Below, piece after piece: positions 1 to 8,005 of a stretch of DNA of 41,783 bases (its first letter is position 1; each line of letters opens with the position of its first letter). The notes under the pieces were generated by a model, which saw only the letters and a list, made by a program, of their open reading frames with translations, searched no databases and was not told the origin of the DNA. Source of the stretch: Spirochaetota bacterium (lineage in GTDB: Bacteria > Spirochaetota > Spirochaetia > B11-G9); contig JAJRQE010000079.1 in NCBI GenBank assembly GCA_024280415.1, positions 1 through 41,783 on the forward strand. The letters run 5' to 3'. A program made the position numbers and the translations under genes.

Positions 1-1080
1 CTACCAGAATTTTCTCCTTTCTTTAATAATAAAATAGAGGAAAAAAGGAACTCCGATAAATGCAGTCATAACCCCAACTGGAATAGAAATACCAGGAATG
101 AGATTCATTCCTATCAAATCTGCACCCAAAAGAATAACAGCACCTACAAGAGCCGATGCAGGAAGAAAAATTTTATGATTATTACCCACCAGACTTCTGG
201 AAATATGAGGTCCGGCCAGTCCAACGAAACCGATAGGCCCCACAAATGCAACAATAGATGCAATCAGAAAACTGGAAATAAGCATAATAAACATTCTAAG
301 TCCGGATGACTTTACTCCAAGAGTTTTTGCTTTTTCATCACCAAAAACCATTACATTTAAATCCAAAACTCTGGTCATAACCAATAGAAATGAAATAAGC
401 AGAACAGAACATACAATAATTAATTCAGAATAACCGAATGAACCAAGCTCACCACGGCTGAATGCCCTGGTAATTTCAAGCTGTTCAGGATTGGCAATAT
501 ATTCAAGAAGTGATCCTCCGGCACGCAGTATATAATTCAGTGCTATACCAGCGAGAATGATAATCTGTACAGTCCCACCTTTCAGAGAGGATATTCCCAA
601 AATGAGCAGGGATGTCAAAATTGAAAAGAGAAAAGCATTTCCTATAATACCATAAATCTGTACATTATAGTTAAGCCCCAAAACGACTGAAACGGCAACC
701 CCAAAATTTGCACCGGATGAAATACCAAGAGTAAAGGGGCTGGCCAGAGGGTTTCTCAGCACAGTCTGGATAAGAGCTCCGGTAAATCCAAAGCCCATTC
801 CTGCAACTATCGCCCAAAGAATTCTGGGAATTCTTAGATTCATTACGATTTGTACTTTTACAGTATCAATTCCTATATTTATCCCTGTTACCCCCTGGAT
901 AACAGCTTTAAAAGATTCTTCTATTGTAATTGTAAAAGGCCCTGTTGAAATCCCGATAAAGACCAGCAGAAAGAGAATTCCCAAAAGTCCGGAAATAAAA
1001 ACCCATTGTTTCTTCTGCCGAAATATATGCTTCTCCTGTTCATTACGGGTATCAACAGGCCTTCTGTATTTTATCACCAT
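1..1080 (-). CDS. FecCD-family ABC permease, probable vitamin B12 importer (BtuC-like)
   Basis: Inner-membrane permease of a BtuCD/FecCD-type importer, 359 aa, the usual family length. After a charged N-terminus the protein is almost wholly hydrophobic, with about 9-10 membrane segments. Residues about 80-125 hold the FecCD signature (LRIPRILWAIVAG, then GALIQTVLRNPLASP), and the C-terminal third holds the coupling-loop region GFVGLAGPHISRSLVG. It lies 19 bp downstream of the binding-protein gene in the same orientation, and both follow a cobalamin riboswitch. That makes B12 or another corrinoid the likely substrate (inference); a siderophore permease would look similar. The stop codon is at the very edge of the window, so the expected ATPase gene (btuD-like) would lie outside. 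Confidence 0.9.
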   Translation of the reverse strand: MVIKYRRPVDTRNEQEKHIFRQKKQWVFISGLLGILFLLVFIGISTGPFTITIEESFKAVIQGVTGINIGIDTVKVQIVMNLRIPRILWAIVAGMGFGFTGALIQTVLRNPLASPFTLGISSGANFGVAVSVVLGLNYNVQIYGIIGNAFLFSILTSLLILGISSLKGGTVQIIILAGIALNYILRAGGSLLEYIANPEQLEITRAFSRGELGSFGYSELIIVCSVLLISFLLVMTRVLDLNVMVFGDEKAKTLGVKSSGLRMFIMLISSFLIASIVAFVGPIGFVGLAGPHISRSLVGNNHKIFLPASALVGAVILLGADLIGMNLIPGISIPVGVMTAFIGVPFFLYFIIKERRKFW

Positions 1081-1099
1081 TCTACGACTATTTTAGTCA

Positions 1100-2209
1100 C
1101 TACAGCCCGGGATAAACAAACACTCCCCTATTATTGAGATCAAAATCCAGTTTCTGAAATCTTGTCAGATATTCCTGATGGATACTCCGGGGATCAAAAT
1201 CTCTAAAAAGATCCGGATCTATTATTTTTGCCAGATATGCAAGGCCAATGAAATATCCCGGTCCTCCTAAAATATCATTATACATAATCCACACCTGATT
1301 ATTCTGAACAGCTTTTATATTGTTCCAGGCAGGTCGCTCTTCTATAATTTTCTTTTCTGCAACCATAGCATCGTAACTATTAACTCCATAACCACCAAAA
1401 CCAGCCATATTCCATCCACTTACTTTAATTATTATATCAGGATTTTTTTCTACAACACTTTCAGCACTTACCTTAGGCAGGGAGACCTGCTCATCCCCAT
1501 AAACATTAAATCCTCCTGCAGCCAGAATTTTGGGATGCCAGCTCGATCCAGGTGCTCCTGTTTTGTAATCCTGGGTACTTTCGAGGTATACCCCGGGTCG
1601 GTCTGCCAGGGAAATCATATCTACCTTTGAGCTAATGCTCTCAAGAACACTATCATAGAAATTCAGATAACTTTCAGCTTTATCGGTTTTATCGAGAATT
1701 TCACCGAGCATTCTTACTTCACTCTCATGATATTCCGGTTTATAAAAAGCCATTTGTATAATCACAAGCTCCGGATCTACAGCAAGAAGTTTTAATCTTG
1801 TCTCACTGTTTCTGGAACCTGTACCAATTATTACTGCATCCGGACTTAGGTCTAAAATTAATTCTGCTTCATTAAATGTTGTTTTTCCTGTTGATGGGAG
1901 TTTACTTAACTGAGGGAAATAATCCGGCCTGTCGGATATAGTTTTCCCTACTCCAACAATCCTTCCTGCAGCATCCAAAGAGCGCATAACTTCTGCACAC
2001 CCGTAATAGGCAACTACAATACGTTTAAGGGGATGTTGGATTGTTATCTCATTACCGGCAGTATCAGTAATAGTTACAGGAACCCAGTCTAAAATATCAG
2101 CTGGTAAAGGGTTTTCGGTCTGTTCTACTTGTCCTGCAGCCCATAAAAAAGATGTTCCCAGAAAAATAAACAGAAAAACAGTAAGAAATTTAAATTTTGT
2201 CTTTTGCAT
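1100..2209 (-). CDS. Periplasmic binding protein of B12-type ABC importer (BtuF/FepB-like)
   Basis: Solute-binding protein, about 369 aa. It has an N-terminal signal peptide (hydrophobic stretch FLTVFLFIFLGTSFLWA), followed by AAGQVEQ, a mature start common in spirochaetes. The body has the class III binding-protein layout, with RIVVAYYGCAEVMRSL in the first lobe and a long linking helix near the middle. An upstream in-frame ATG at 2221 is possible, but its own GGAGGA is the ribosome-binding site of the ATG at 2209, so 2209 is chosen. A cobalamin riboswitch precedes it and the permease follows. The riboswitch supports corrinoid uptake; the protein alone could equally bind ferric siderophore or cobalt chelates. 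Confidence 0.85.
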   Translation of the reverse strand: MQKTKFKFLTVFLFIFLGTSFLWAAGQVEQTENPLPADILDWVPVTITDTAGNEITIQHPLKRIVVAYYGCAEVMRSLDAAGRIVGVGKTISDRPDYFPQLSKLPSTGKTTFNEAELILDLSPDAVIIGTGSRNSETRLKLLAVDPELVIIQMAFYKPEYHESEVRMLGEILDKTDKAESYLNFYDSVLESISSKVDMISLADRPGVYLESTQDYKTGAPGSSWHPKILAAGGFNVYGDEQVSLPKVSAESVVEKNPDIIIKVSGWNMAGFGGYGVNSYDAMVAEKKIIEERPAWNNIKAVQNNQVWIMYNDILGGPGYFIGLAYLAKIIDPDLFRDFDPRSIHQEYLTRFQKLDFDLNNRGVFVYPGL

Positions 2210-2339
2210 AGTATCCTCCATAGATATGCACAGTTTTTGTGTATAACTACAGGAGAACCAGGAATGGGATCCCTTACAGAACTATAATAATAGCTCCCGG
2301 CGAATAATTACTGTTTTTGTCCTTCAGTTCTTATTCTCT

Positions 2340-2530
2340 GGAATCCAAGGCAGGTCTTCTGGCTTACGGATCTTCTTACTTACGCCGCCTTCCCGCAGAT
2401 TTATTTCTACAGTGACTTTCCGGTTTTAACCGGCTGACGCTTTTATCCCCGCTTACAGCTCCGGATGAGCGCAGGATTTTAACCTGCTTTCCTATTCTGC
2501 CGTTTCCGGCCACCTGAATTACCGATAATT
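2340..2530 (-). promoter_or_regulatory. Cobalamin riboswitch (B12 element)
   Basis: Read on the minus strand, the 3' part contains the B12 box AGCCAGAAGACCTGCC (2350-2367 region), a match to the conserved AGYCAGRAGACCTGCC. Upstream are the other conserved blocks: an AATAGGAAAGCAGGTTAAAA-type segment followed by CCTGC, then CGTCAGCCGGTTAAAACCGG, CACTG, and GGGAAGGCGG. Order and spacing match the cobalamin aptamer. It lies between its promoter and the binding-protein gene. The roughly 120 nt after the aptamer contain a GAGCTA/TAGTTC hairpin but no clear U-tract terminator, so translational control is possible (inference). Confidence 0.95.
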
Positions 2531-2547
2531 TTATTATCGTCCGCTTT

Positions 2548-2575
2548 AGTATACATATGTCATTCTGAATATCAA
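2548..2575 (-). promoter_or_regulatory. Sigma-70-type promoter of the B12 riboswitch transcript
   Basis: On the minus strand, TTGATA (2570-2575) and TATACT (2548-2553) are separated by 16 bp. Predicted transcription would start near 2540, just before the aptamer. The uptake genes therefore have a promoter separate from the cbi genes upstream. Confidence 0.7.
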
Positions 2576-2628
2576 TGGATTTTATACAATTTTTTGTAAT
2601 TTAACTAAATTTTATGATCCTGTAATTT

Positions 2629-3363
2629 CTAAAGACGATAACCCCGGGGAGTTATTATTCGGTTTCCTTTGATAAAGGTAGTGGAATTCCCGATTATTAG
2701 AGTAGTTCTCATATCTATCCATTTTTCTCTGTACAAATTCCCCAGAATTGTAATTTTTATCTTCTGCTCATTTCTATAGGCATTCCGCACAAGACCTACA
2801 GGTGTTTCAGAACTTCGGTATTTCAGGAAAATATTTGATGTTTTTTTAAACATCTCAACCCGTTTTATACTCTTTGGATTATATATTACAGTAACAAAAT
2901 CAGCCATGGCAGCCGCCTCAAGGCGCTTTTCGATTAAAGATTTTTCTGTAAGAAGATCACTTAAAGATATTACTGCAAAATCGTGAATTAATGGCGCCCC
3001 CAGCAGGGCAGCTGATGCTGTTGCAGATGTTACTCCCGGAATGACTGTAAGACCTTCTGTTTCCTCTGCTGTTAAAAGTTCAAGGATAAGACCGGACAGA
3101 CCATAAACTCCAGAATCTCCTCCGGATATCAGACAGACACTATTCCCGGAGCGTGCTTTTTCTATGGCAATCCTGCACCTTTCTACTTCCGACCTCATTC
3201 CGTTTGCAATTATCTCTTTTCCGGTAGTTAATTCCAATATAAGATCAATGTAGGTTTTATACCCAACAATAGTATCAGCAGCCTCTAATGCTCTTTTTGC
3301 TTCCGGTATCAGATAGCCTGCTTCTCCTGGACCGGTACTCACTACTGTCAATTTTCCTTTCAT
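2629..3363 (-). CDS. cbiH: Cobalt-precorrin-3 / precorrin-3B C17-methyltransferase
   Basis: SAM-dependent methyltransferase of corrin ring contraction (CbiH/CobJ), 244 aa, near family length for the unfused enzyme. N-terminal TGPGEAGYLIPEAKRALEAA matches the tetrapyrrole-methylase P-loop region in its CobJ form. VGYKTYIDLI and ISGGDSGVYGLSGLILEL are typical CbiH motifs, and residues about 105-125 carry VIPGVTSATASAALLGAPL. It is the last gene of the cbi run; its start overlaps the cbiG stop by 4 bp (ATGA), indicating coupled translation. The cytoplasmic enzyme would act just before CbiF in the anaerobic route. No obvious terminator follows before the riboswitch promoter. Confidence 0.94.
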   Translation of the reverse strand: MKGKLTVVSTGPGEAGYLIPEAKRALEAADTIVGYKTYIDLILELTTGKEIIANGMRSEVERCRIAIEKARSGNSVCLISGGDSGVYGLSGLILELLTAEETEGLTVIPGVTSATASAALLGAPLIHDFAVISLSDLLTEKSLIEKRLEAAAMADFVTVIYNPKSIKRVEMFKKTSNIFLKYRSSETPVGLVRNAYRNEQKIKITILGNLYREKWIDMRTTLIIGNSTTFIKGNRIITPRGYRL

Positions 3364-4106
3364 CCTGCATCCTCCCTGGCAATAGCAACTGTTACACCAT
3401 TGTGGCTTTTACGTTTTTGTATGAGTTTTGTATTTCGTCCGGCAATGAGGGCACATGGTTCTGACACACCAGGAATATCAAAAAACTTCCTGGCTGTTTT
3501 TGATTCTGTACTATATCCGGAGAAATTTCTAATTCTGGCTGTTGATATAAAAACAAGGGGTATATCAAGTTCTTCGAACGCTTTAATAAGCCCGGGTTCA
3601 TTCCTCTTTATATCTGCAGAAGCACCAGTACGAACTTTATCCATGGAAAGATTTACTTCATTAAGAGAAGTTTCTATTGCTGCAACTACATTCTCTGCCT
3701 GAATACCCTTTCTGCACCCTATACCAAGTATTATTTTTTTATTTGTATCTGAAGCTGTTGTAATAACAGGAACTGCATCTATAATCCTTCCGACTCTTGC
3801 TGCAAGAGAATTTGCCCCTCCTTCATGTCCGGAAAGAGCTGCAATTGAAAACCGTCCGGCATCATCAACAATTACAACTGCAGGATCGGTATATTTGTTC
3901 TTAATCTGATCGGCTATTACCCGGAAAACTATCCCTGCTGCCATTATAAAAACAAGTCCATCATAGCTGTTGAAGTTATCCGAAACCCACTCTTTTAACA
4001 GCCCTCTTCCACGCAGGTCGACAAGGACAGACTCTGCCAGTTTTTCGGAAAGAATCCTCCCTGTTGCAAGACTGCTTTCAGTTATCCCTATAACTGCGGT
4101 TCTCAC
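3360..4106 (-). CDS. cbiG: Cobalt-precorrin-5A hydrolase (short form)
   Basis: CbiG opens the delta-lactone of cobalt-precorrin-5A, releasing acetaldehyde; it is specific to the anaerobic pathway. The CbiG_N signature is present (LVFIMAAGIVFRVIA, then VIVDDAGRFSIAALSGHEGG and ANSLAARV), followed by the C-terminal domain block LGIGCRKGIQAENVVAAIE. At 248 aa it is about 100 residues shorter than the well-known enteric CbiG. The N-terminal domain runs almost directly into CbiG_C, so the middle domain appears missing or much reduced. It overlaps cbiF and cbiH by 4 bp each. Confidence 0.92.
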   Translation of the reverse strand: MRTAVIGITESSLATGRILSEKLAESVLVDLRGRGLLKEWVSDNFNSYDGLVFIMAAGIVFRVIADQIKNKYTDPAVVIVDDAGRFSIAALSGHEGGANSLAARVGRIIDAVPVITTASDTNKKIILGIGCRKGIQAENVVAAIETSLNEVNLSMDKVRTGASADIKRNEPGLIKAFEELDIPLVFISTARIRNFSGYSTESKTARKFFDIPGVSEPCALIAGRNTKLIQKRKSHNGVTVAIAREDAG

Positions 4107-4879
4107 ATAGAGATCCTTTCTTCTTTTTCATTCCCCTCTCTGTATCCATGGGTGAACCCGGGGTTATAAAGCTTTGATTTCTCATAATTTCCGGAAAAAA
4201 CATAGCCTATAAAAACAAGAGCCTGTCTTGTTATTTTGTTGTCCTTTACGAGTTTGTCCAGTTCTCCCAGTTCTCCACGAACAATTGTTTCATCAGGCCA
4301 TCCAACTCTGTATACAACAGCAACAGGAACAGAAGACCCATAGTGGGGAATAAGCTTTTCCATAATCAGTTCAGGTCTGTCAACACTTAAAAAAAGGACA
4401 ATAGTTGCTTTTGATTTTCCAAGAATACTTAAATCTTCACTTTCAGGCACTTTGGTACGCCCGGAAAGACGTGTTAATATTACACTTTGACTTACACCTG
4501 CAAGAGTAAGCTGCTGCTCAAGAGAGGCCGCAGCCGCCTGAAAGGATGATACTCCGGGAACTATCTCAAACTCTATGTTTTCTTCTCTAAGAAAGTCTAT
4601 CTGCTCCTGTATTGCCCCGTATATGGAAGGATCACCTGTATGGAGTCTTACAAAAACACCCTCATTCCCCTTATAGGATCTGTACACAGAGCTGACTTCA
4701 TCGAGAGTCATTCCTGCAGAATTAAAAATAGCTGTCTCTTCAGAGCAAACAGAAAGGAGCGCCGCAGGCACAAGAGAACCGGTGTAAATAACTACATCTG
4801 CCGTGGATAACAGTCTGTGACCTTTCATGGTCAGTAATTCAGGATCTCCCGGACCTGCTCCGACAAAGTAGACCTTCAC
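4103..4879 (-). CDS. cbiF: Cobalt-precorrin-4 C11-methyltransferase
   Basis: CbiF/CobM methylates C11 of cobalt-precorrin-4 using SAM. The protein has 258 aa, the family length. The start MKVYFVGAGPGDPELLT and the next block VIYTGSLVPAALLSVC are highly characteristic of CbiF. VRLHTGDPSIYGAIQEQ and IEFEIVPGVSSFQAAAASL complete the SAM-binding methylase core. It overlaps cbiL and cbiG by 4 bp each, so the four genes cbiL-F-G-H form one translationally coupled block. Confidence 0.95.
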   Translation of the reverse strand: MKVYFVGAGPGDPELLTMKGHRLLSTADVVIYTGSLVPAALLSVCSEETAIFNSAGMTLDEVSSVYRSYKGNEGVFVRLHTGDPSIYGAIQEQIDFLREENIEFEIVPGVSSFQAAAASLEQQLTLAGVSQSVILTRLSGRTKVPESEDLSILGKSKATIVLFLSVDRPELIMEKLIPHYGSSVPVAVVYRVGWPDETIVRGELGELDKLVKDNKITRQALVFIGYVFSGNYEKSKLYNPGFTHGYREGNEKEERISM

Positions 4880-5616
4880 TTTGCTGCCCCTCCTGTATTT
4901 ACCAATACAATGGAAAGATATCCTTCAATATTTTCAGTAAGATCTTCCATGGAAAGGACTTTTATCTCATCCTTCATGGTGGCTCTGCTTACAAAACCGC
5001 TTGAAGAAAGCAGATTTTTAAATTTCAAATATTTCCGAAGTTTACCAAGATCTCTTCCGACTTTCATTATGACAACTGTATCATGCATATCCAGTAATTT
5101 ATCGAGTTCCTCCGGATTTTCAGGGAGAGGGGTTACACAGAAGGTTTCCCCTCCAAGAGCAATATCATTCTCCAAAACTGCAGCTGCTGCCTGAAAACTT
5201 GATATCCCCGGAACAGTAAAAATTGAAACCCCTGTATTCAGCTTATTCCAGGAGTTTCGAAAATACTGAAAGGTGCTGTATAGGGAAAGGTCTCCCAGGG
5301 TTGTAAAGACAACATGCTGCCCCTCTTTTACCAGTTCAAGTACATTACCAGCAACTTTATCCCAGTACCTCTCTCTTTCCACTTTACTCCGGGTCATGGT
5401 ATAGGGAAGATCCCTGTAATTAAGCTCATGACCAACTGCTCCTGTAATTATTTCTCTTGCAATGGATCTCTCTTTTGCCGCTGACTTTGGGGTAAGGACT
5501 AAATCAGCTTTTTCCAGGATCTTAAGAGCTTTAACTGTCAGGAGTTCAGGATCTCCAGGGCCCAGACCAACAGCACTCAACAATCCATTTACACCTAGAC
5601 TACTATCATTATGCAT
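4876..5616 (-). CDS. cbiL: Cobalt-precorrin-2 / precorrin-2 C20-methyltransferase
   Basis: CbiL/CobI methylates C20 of (cobalt-)precorrin-2, the first committed corrin methylation. It has 246 aa. The N-terminal SAM site is AVGLGPGDPELLTVKALKIL. TLGDLSLYSTFQYFRN and TVPGISSFQAAAAVLENDIA are CbiL-type motifs, and a C-terminal SIVLVN strand ends the fold. The ATG at 5616 lies inside the end of cbiE (22-bp overlap), with GGAG about 10 nt upstream. It is the second of the four class-III tetrapyrrole methylases here. They share ancestry, so assignment rests on the C20-type N-terminal and middle motifs. Confidence 0.92.
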   Translation of the reverse strand: MHNDSSLGVNGLLSAVGLGPGDPELLTVKALKILEKADLVLTPKSAAKERSIAREIITGAVGHELNYRDLPYTMTRSKVERERYWDKVAGNVLELVKEGQHVVFTTLGDLSLYSTFQYFRNSWNKLNTGVSIFTVPGISSFQAAAAVLENDIALGGETFCVTPLPENPEELDKLLDMHDTVVIMKVGRDLGKLRKYLKFKNLLSSSGFVSRATMKDEIKVLSMEDLTENIEGYLSIVLVNTGGAAK

Positions 5617-6227
5617 ATACTGTACTTCTCCTCTCTCTCTATTGTTTCCATATCGGTTTCAAGGATTCTCTCATTTGGATAGGAAAGATTTTCTGCTATA
5701 AAAATTTTTCTGTTTTTACAGCCCTTTTTTCTCATGTAGCAGGCAATCAGAAAGGGGGTATTTCTGTAATCCGTAAGAATACCAAGAGGTCTCCTGCTAA
5801 AAATATACTTATCTAAAAAATCCAGAGGCTTTCCATGAAGGGAGATAACAGCTGCATCCTTCCACTCCATTTGCACTCTGGAAAAGGCAAGCTGCATGCT
5901 GCTTAAGCCAGGAATAACAAAGTACTCTTTTTTAGAAAATTTTCTCTCGATTACTCCCAAAAGGCTGTAGAACCCTGGATCCCCGGATACAAGAACTGCT
6001 ATTTTTTTTTGACCCCTGTTATTATTTATAAAGTCTACTACATTCGGGAACCTGCCATCCAGGCAAAAAGTCTCCAGTCCGGTATAGCCGAAAAGATCCA
6101 GCTGTCTGCGACCCCCTGCAAGAATATCTGCTTTTTCGACCTCGTTTCGTGCAGCCGGCAGAAGATAATCCATACTGCCCGGACCGATCCCCACCACAGA
6201 AAACTTATACATCTTCTGCACATCCAT
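5595..6227 (-). CDS. cbiE: Cobalt-precorrin-7 C5-methyltransferase
   Basis: CbiE is the methylase half of the C5,C15-methyltransferase/decarboxylase pair. It has 210 aa with SVVGIGPGSMDYLLPAARNE at the N-terminus, ADILAGGRRQLDLF, LVSGDPGFYSLLGVI and VIPGLSSMQLAFSRV. These are all CbiE hallmarks, and the length fits CbiE alone, not the fused CobL. The usual partner CbiT (C15 methyltransferase/decarboxylase) is neither fused nor adjacent; the next gene downstream is cbiL. It overlaps cbiD by 23 bp and cbiL by 22 bp. Confidence 0.92.
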   Translation of the reverse strand: MDVQKMYKFSVVGIGPGSMDYLLPAARNEVEKADILAGGRRQLDLFGYTGLETFCLDGRFPNVVDFINNNRGQKKIAVLVSGDPGFYSLLGVIERKFSKKEYFVIPGLSSMQLAFSRVQMEWKDAAVISLHGKPLDFLDKYIFSRRPLGILTDYRNTPFLIACYMRKKGCKNRKIFIAENLSYPNERILETDMETIEREEKYSICIMIVV

Positions 6228-7335
6228 AGCCCGTGGAATCAGAGAGAATATCTCCTCTTAAGTTTAAAATAACTGAGTTAAGTATGACTGGTTTCTTAAT
6301 CAGATAGAGGGATCTTTCTATAATGGAATCGTTCAGCAAGTCAAAAGCCCCGGAAGCTCCCTCTTCCCTTAAAAAAGAAGCCCCTCTCTCTGCCATTTTC
6401 ATTTTAAGAAGTAATTTTATTTTTTCCGGCGCAAGCCCCGCAACTCCTGCATATGCAGCAAGAGTTTCCAGTCTGGCATCTCCATACTTGCTGTGGGTAT
6501 TAAAAATTCCAGATGCAAGTTTTGACATTTTCCCTATATGCCCTACAAGTATAATTCTCCCAAACCCCATTCTACCGGCTGTTTTAAGGGTAAATCCTGC
6601 ATGATCACCAAACTTAACAATACGTTCATCCCCTGCTTTATAATGCTTTTTTACAAAGGCCTCTCCAACATATCCAAATACCAGGAATATGACAGAAGGA
6701 TCCTCTATCCTGGCAACATGAAGGGATATGGCAATAGATGCAGTATAAGCTTTTGATGATTTGGGTTCTACAATACCGGAAGTTCCCAAAATGCTTATGC
6801 CACCCACAATACCAAGCCTTGGGTTCCATGTTTCCGATGCAAGCTTTACACCATCCGGAACTGAAAGCTCCACCTTAAATCCTTTACCTTCGGGAATCAG
6901 GGGTGTAAGGGATTTTTTTATCATATTCCTGGGATTATGGTTTATAGCCCACTCCCCGACTCTTACAGGAAGACCTTCCTTCGTTATCTTTCCGATCCCC
7001 ACCCCGGCAGTTATAATTATTTCCTTTGTATCTATTATTATAACTCTGGCACGGAACTCATATCCATGAGTTATATCATCTTCATCATCACCACTATCTT
7101 TAATTATTCCGCATTCTGCAGAATCCATACTGAAAGAGGCGTTAACTACAGGAAGAATAAGAACTTTTTTATTTTTCAGCTCAATATCTATTTTACTGAT
7201 TATTTTTTGGGATAACAGCATAAGAGCCGCAGCCTTAGCCGCTCCCTGCATGGCAGTACCCGTTGTAAAGCCCCTCTGAAGCCCCTCAACCTTACCTAAA
7301 ACTTCCCTGTAGGAATCTATTAAATCCTTACTCAC
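6205..7335 (-). CDS. cbiD: Cobalt-precorrin-5B C1-methyltransferase
   Basis: CbiD is the anaerobic-pathway C1 methylase, unrelated in fold to the other corrin methylases. It has 376 aa, a normal length. The N-terminal family signature RGFTTGTAMQGAAKAAAL is present, as are GILGTSGIVEPKSSKAYTAS-like and GRIILVGHIGKMSKLASGIFN blocks. The canonical signature often reads TGTCAAAA; here the position after TGT is Ala-Met-Gln, a modest variation. It sits 33 bp after cbiC and overlaps cbiE. Confidence 0.95.
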   Translation of the reverse strand: MSKDLIDSYREVLGKVEGLQRGFTTGTAMQGAAKAAALMLLSQKIISKIDIELKNKKVLILPVVNASFSMDSAECGIIKDSGDDEDDITHGYEFRARVIIIDTKEIIITAGVGIGKITKEGLPVRVGEWAINHNPRNMIKKSLTPLIPEGKGFKVELSVPDGVKLASETWNPRLGIVGGISILGTSGIVEPKSSKAYTASIAISLHVARIEDPSVIFLVFGYVGEAFVKKHYKAGDERIVKFGDHAGFTLKTAGRMGFGRIILVGHIGKMSKLASGIFNTHSKYGDARLETLAAYAGVAGLAPEKIKLLLKMKMAERGASFLREEGASGAFDLLNDSIIERSLYLIKKPVILNSVILNLRGDILSDSTGYGCAEDV

Positions 7336-7368
7336 CTGTTTTCCTGTATGCAGTACAAATAATTCCAG

Positions 7369-8004
7369 TCACCTGGACTTACCTGCAAGGGTAATAAGCC
7401 CGTTAACTACCGCTGCTGCAATGGGACTTCCACCCCTTTTACCAGGATTGGTAATAAACGGAATATCCAGCTCAGATAGTTCCTGTTTTGATTCTGCAGC
7501 TCCTACAAAACCCACAGGAACACCAATAACAAGGGCGGGTTTTGCCTTTCCCTCTTTTATCAGGTCAATTAATTCAAACAATGCAGTAGGAGCATTTCCA
7601 ATCGCGACAATACCCCCCTCCATAAAATCTGAAGCCTTTGTCATAGCTGCAGCAGATTTTGTAGTTCCCCGTCTGACAGCCTCCCCTGTAATATCATTAT
7701 CATAGAGAAAGCACCTGAGGTCTCCGGAGTATCCATCCAGGAGATTAATTCTTATTCCGGATTTAACCATAGAGACATCGCTTACAATATTCCTGCCCTT
7801 AAGCAAAGCCTCAATTCCGGCATTAACAGCATTTTCTGAAATAATAAATGTTTTTGCAAATTCCACATCGGCAGTTGCATGGGCAATTTTGGTATATATA
7901 AAAAACTGCTTTTCAGGGGCGGTAAAACTCCCAAAAGCTTTCTGTATTATTTTAAAACTTCTTTTATATATCTCTTCGGGTTTTAAATATTGACGATTGT
8001 CCAT
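7369..8004 (-). CDS. cbiC: Cobalt-precorrin-8 methylmutase
   Basis: CbiC/CobH moves the C11 methyl group to C12, yielding cobyrinate. About 211 aa from the chosen start, the family length. The motif KIAHATADVEFA contains the catalytic histidine region, and IAIGNAPTALFELIDLI-like and GVPVGFVGAAESKQELSE are diagnostic. An in-frame ATG at 8034 would extend the protein by 10 residues into cbiA. The ATG at 8004 is preferred because GGAG lies 7 nt upstream and it follows the cbiA TGA with one base between (TGAAATG), a re-initiation arrangement. Confidence 0.94.
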   Translation of the reverse strand: MDNRQYLKPEEIYKRSFKIIQKAFGSFTAPEKQFFIYTKIAHATADVEFAKTFIISENAVNAGIEALLKGRNIVSDVSMVKSGIRINLLDGYSGDLRCFLYDNDITGEAVRRGTTKSAAAMTKASDFMEGGIVAIGNAPTALFELIDLIKEGKAKPALVIGVPVGFVGAAESKQELSELDIPFITNPGKRGGSPIAAAVVNGLITLAGKSR

Positions 8005-8005
8005 T

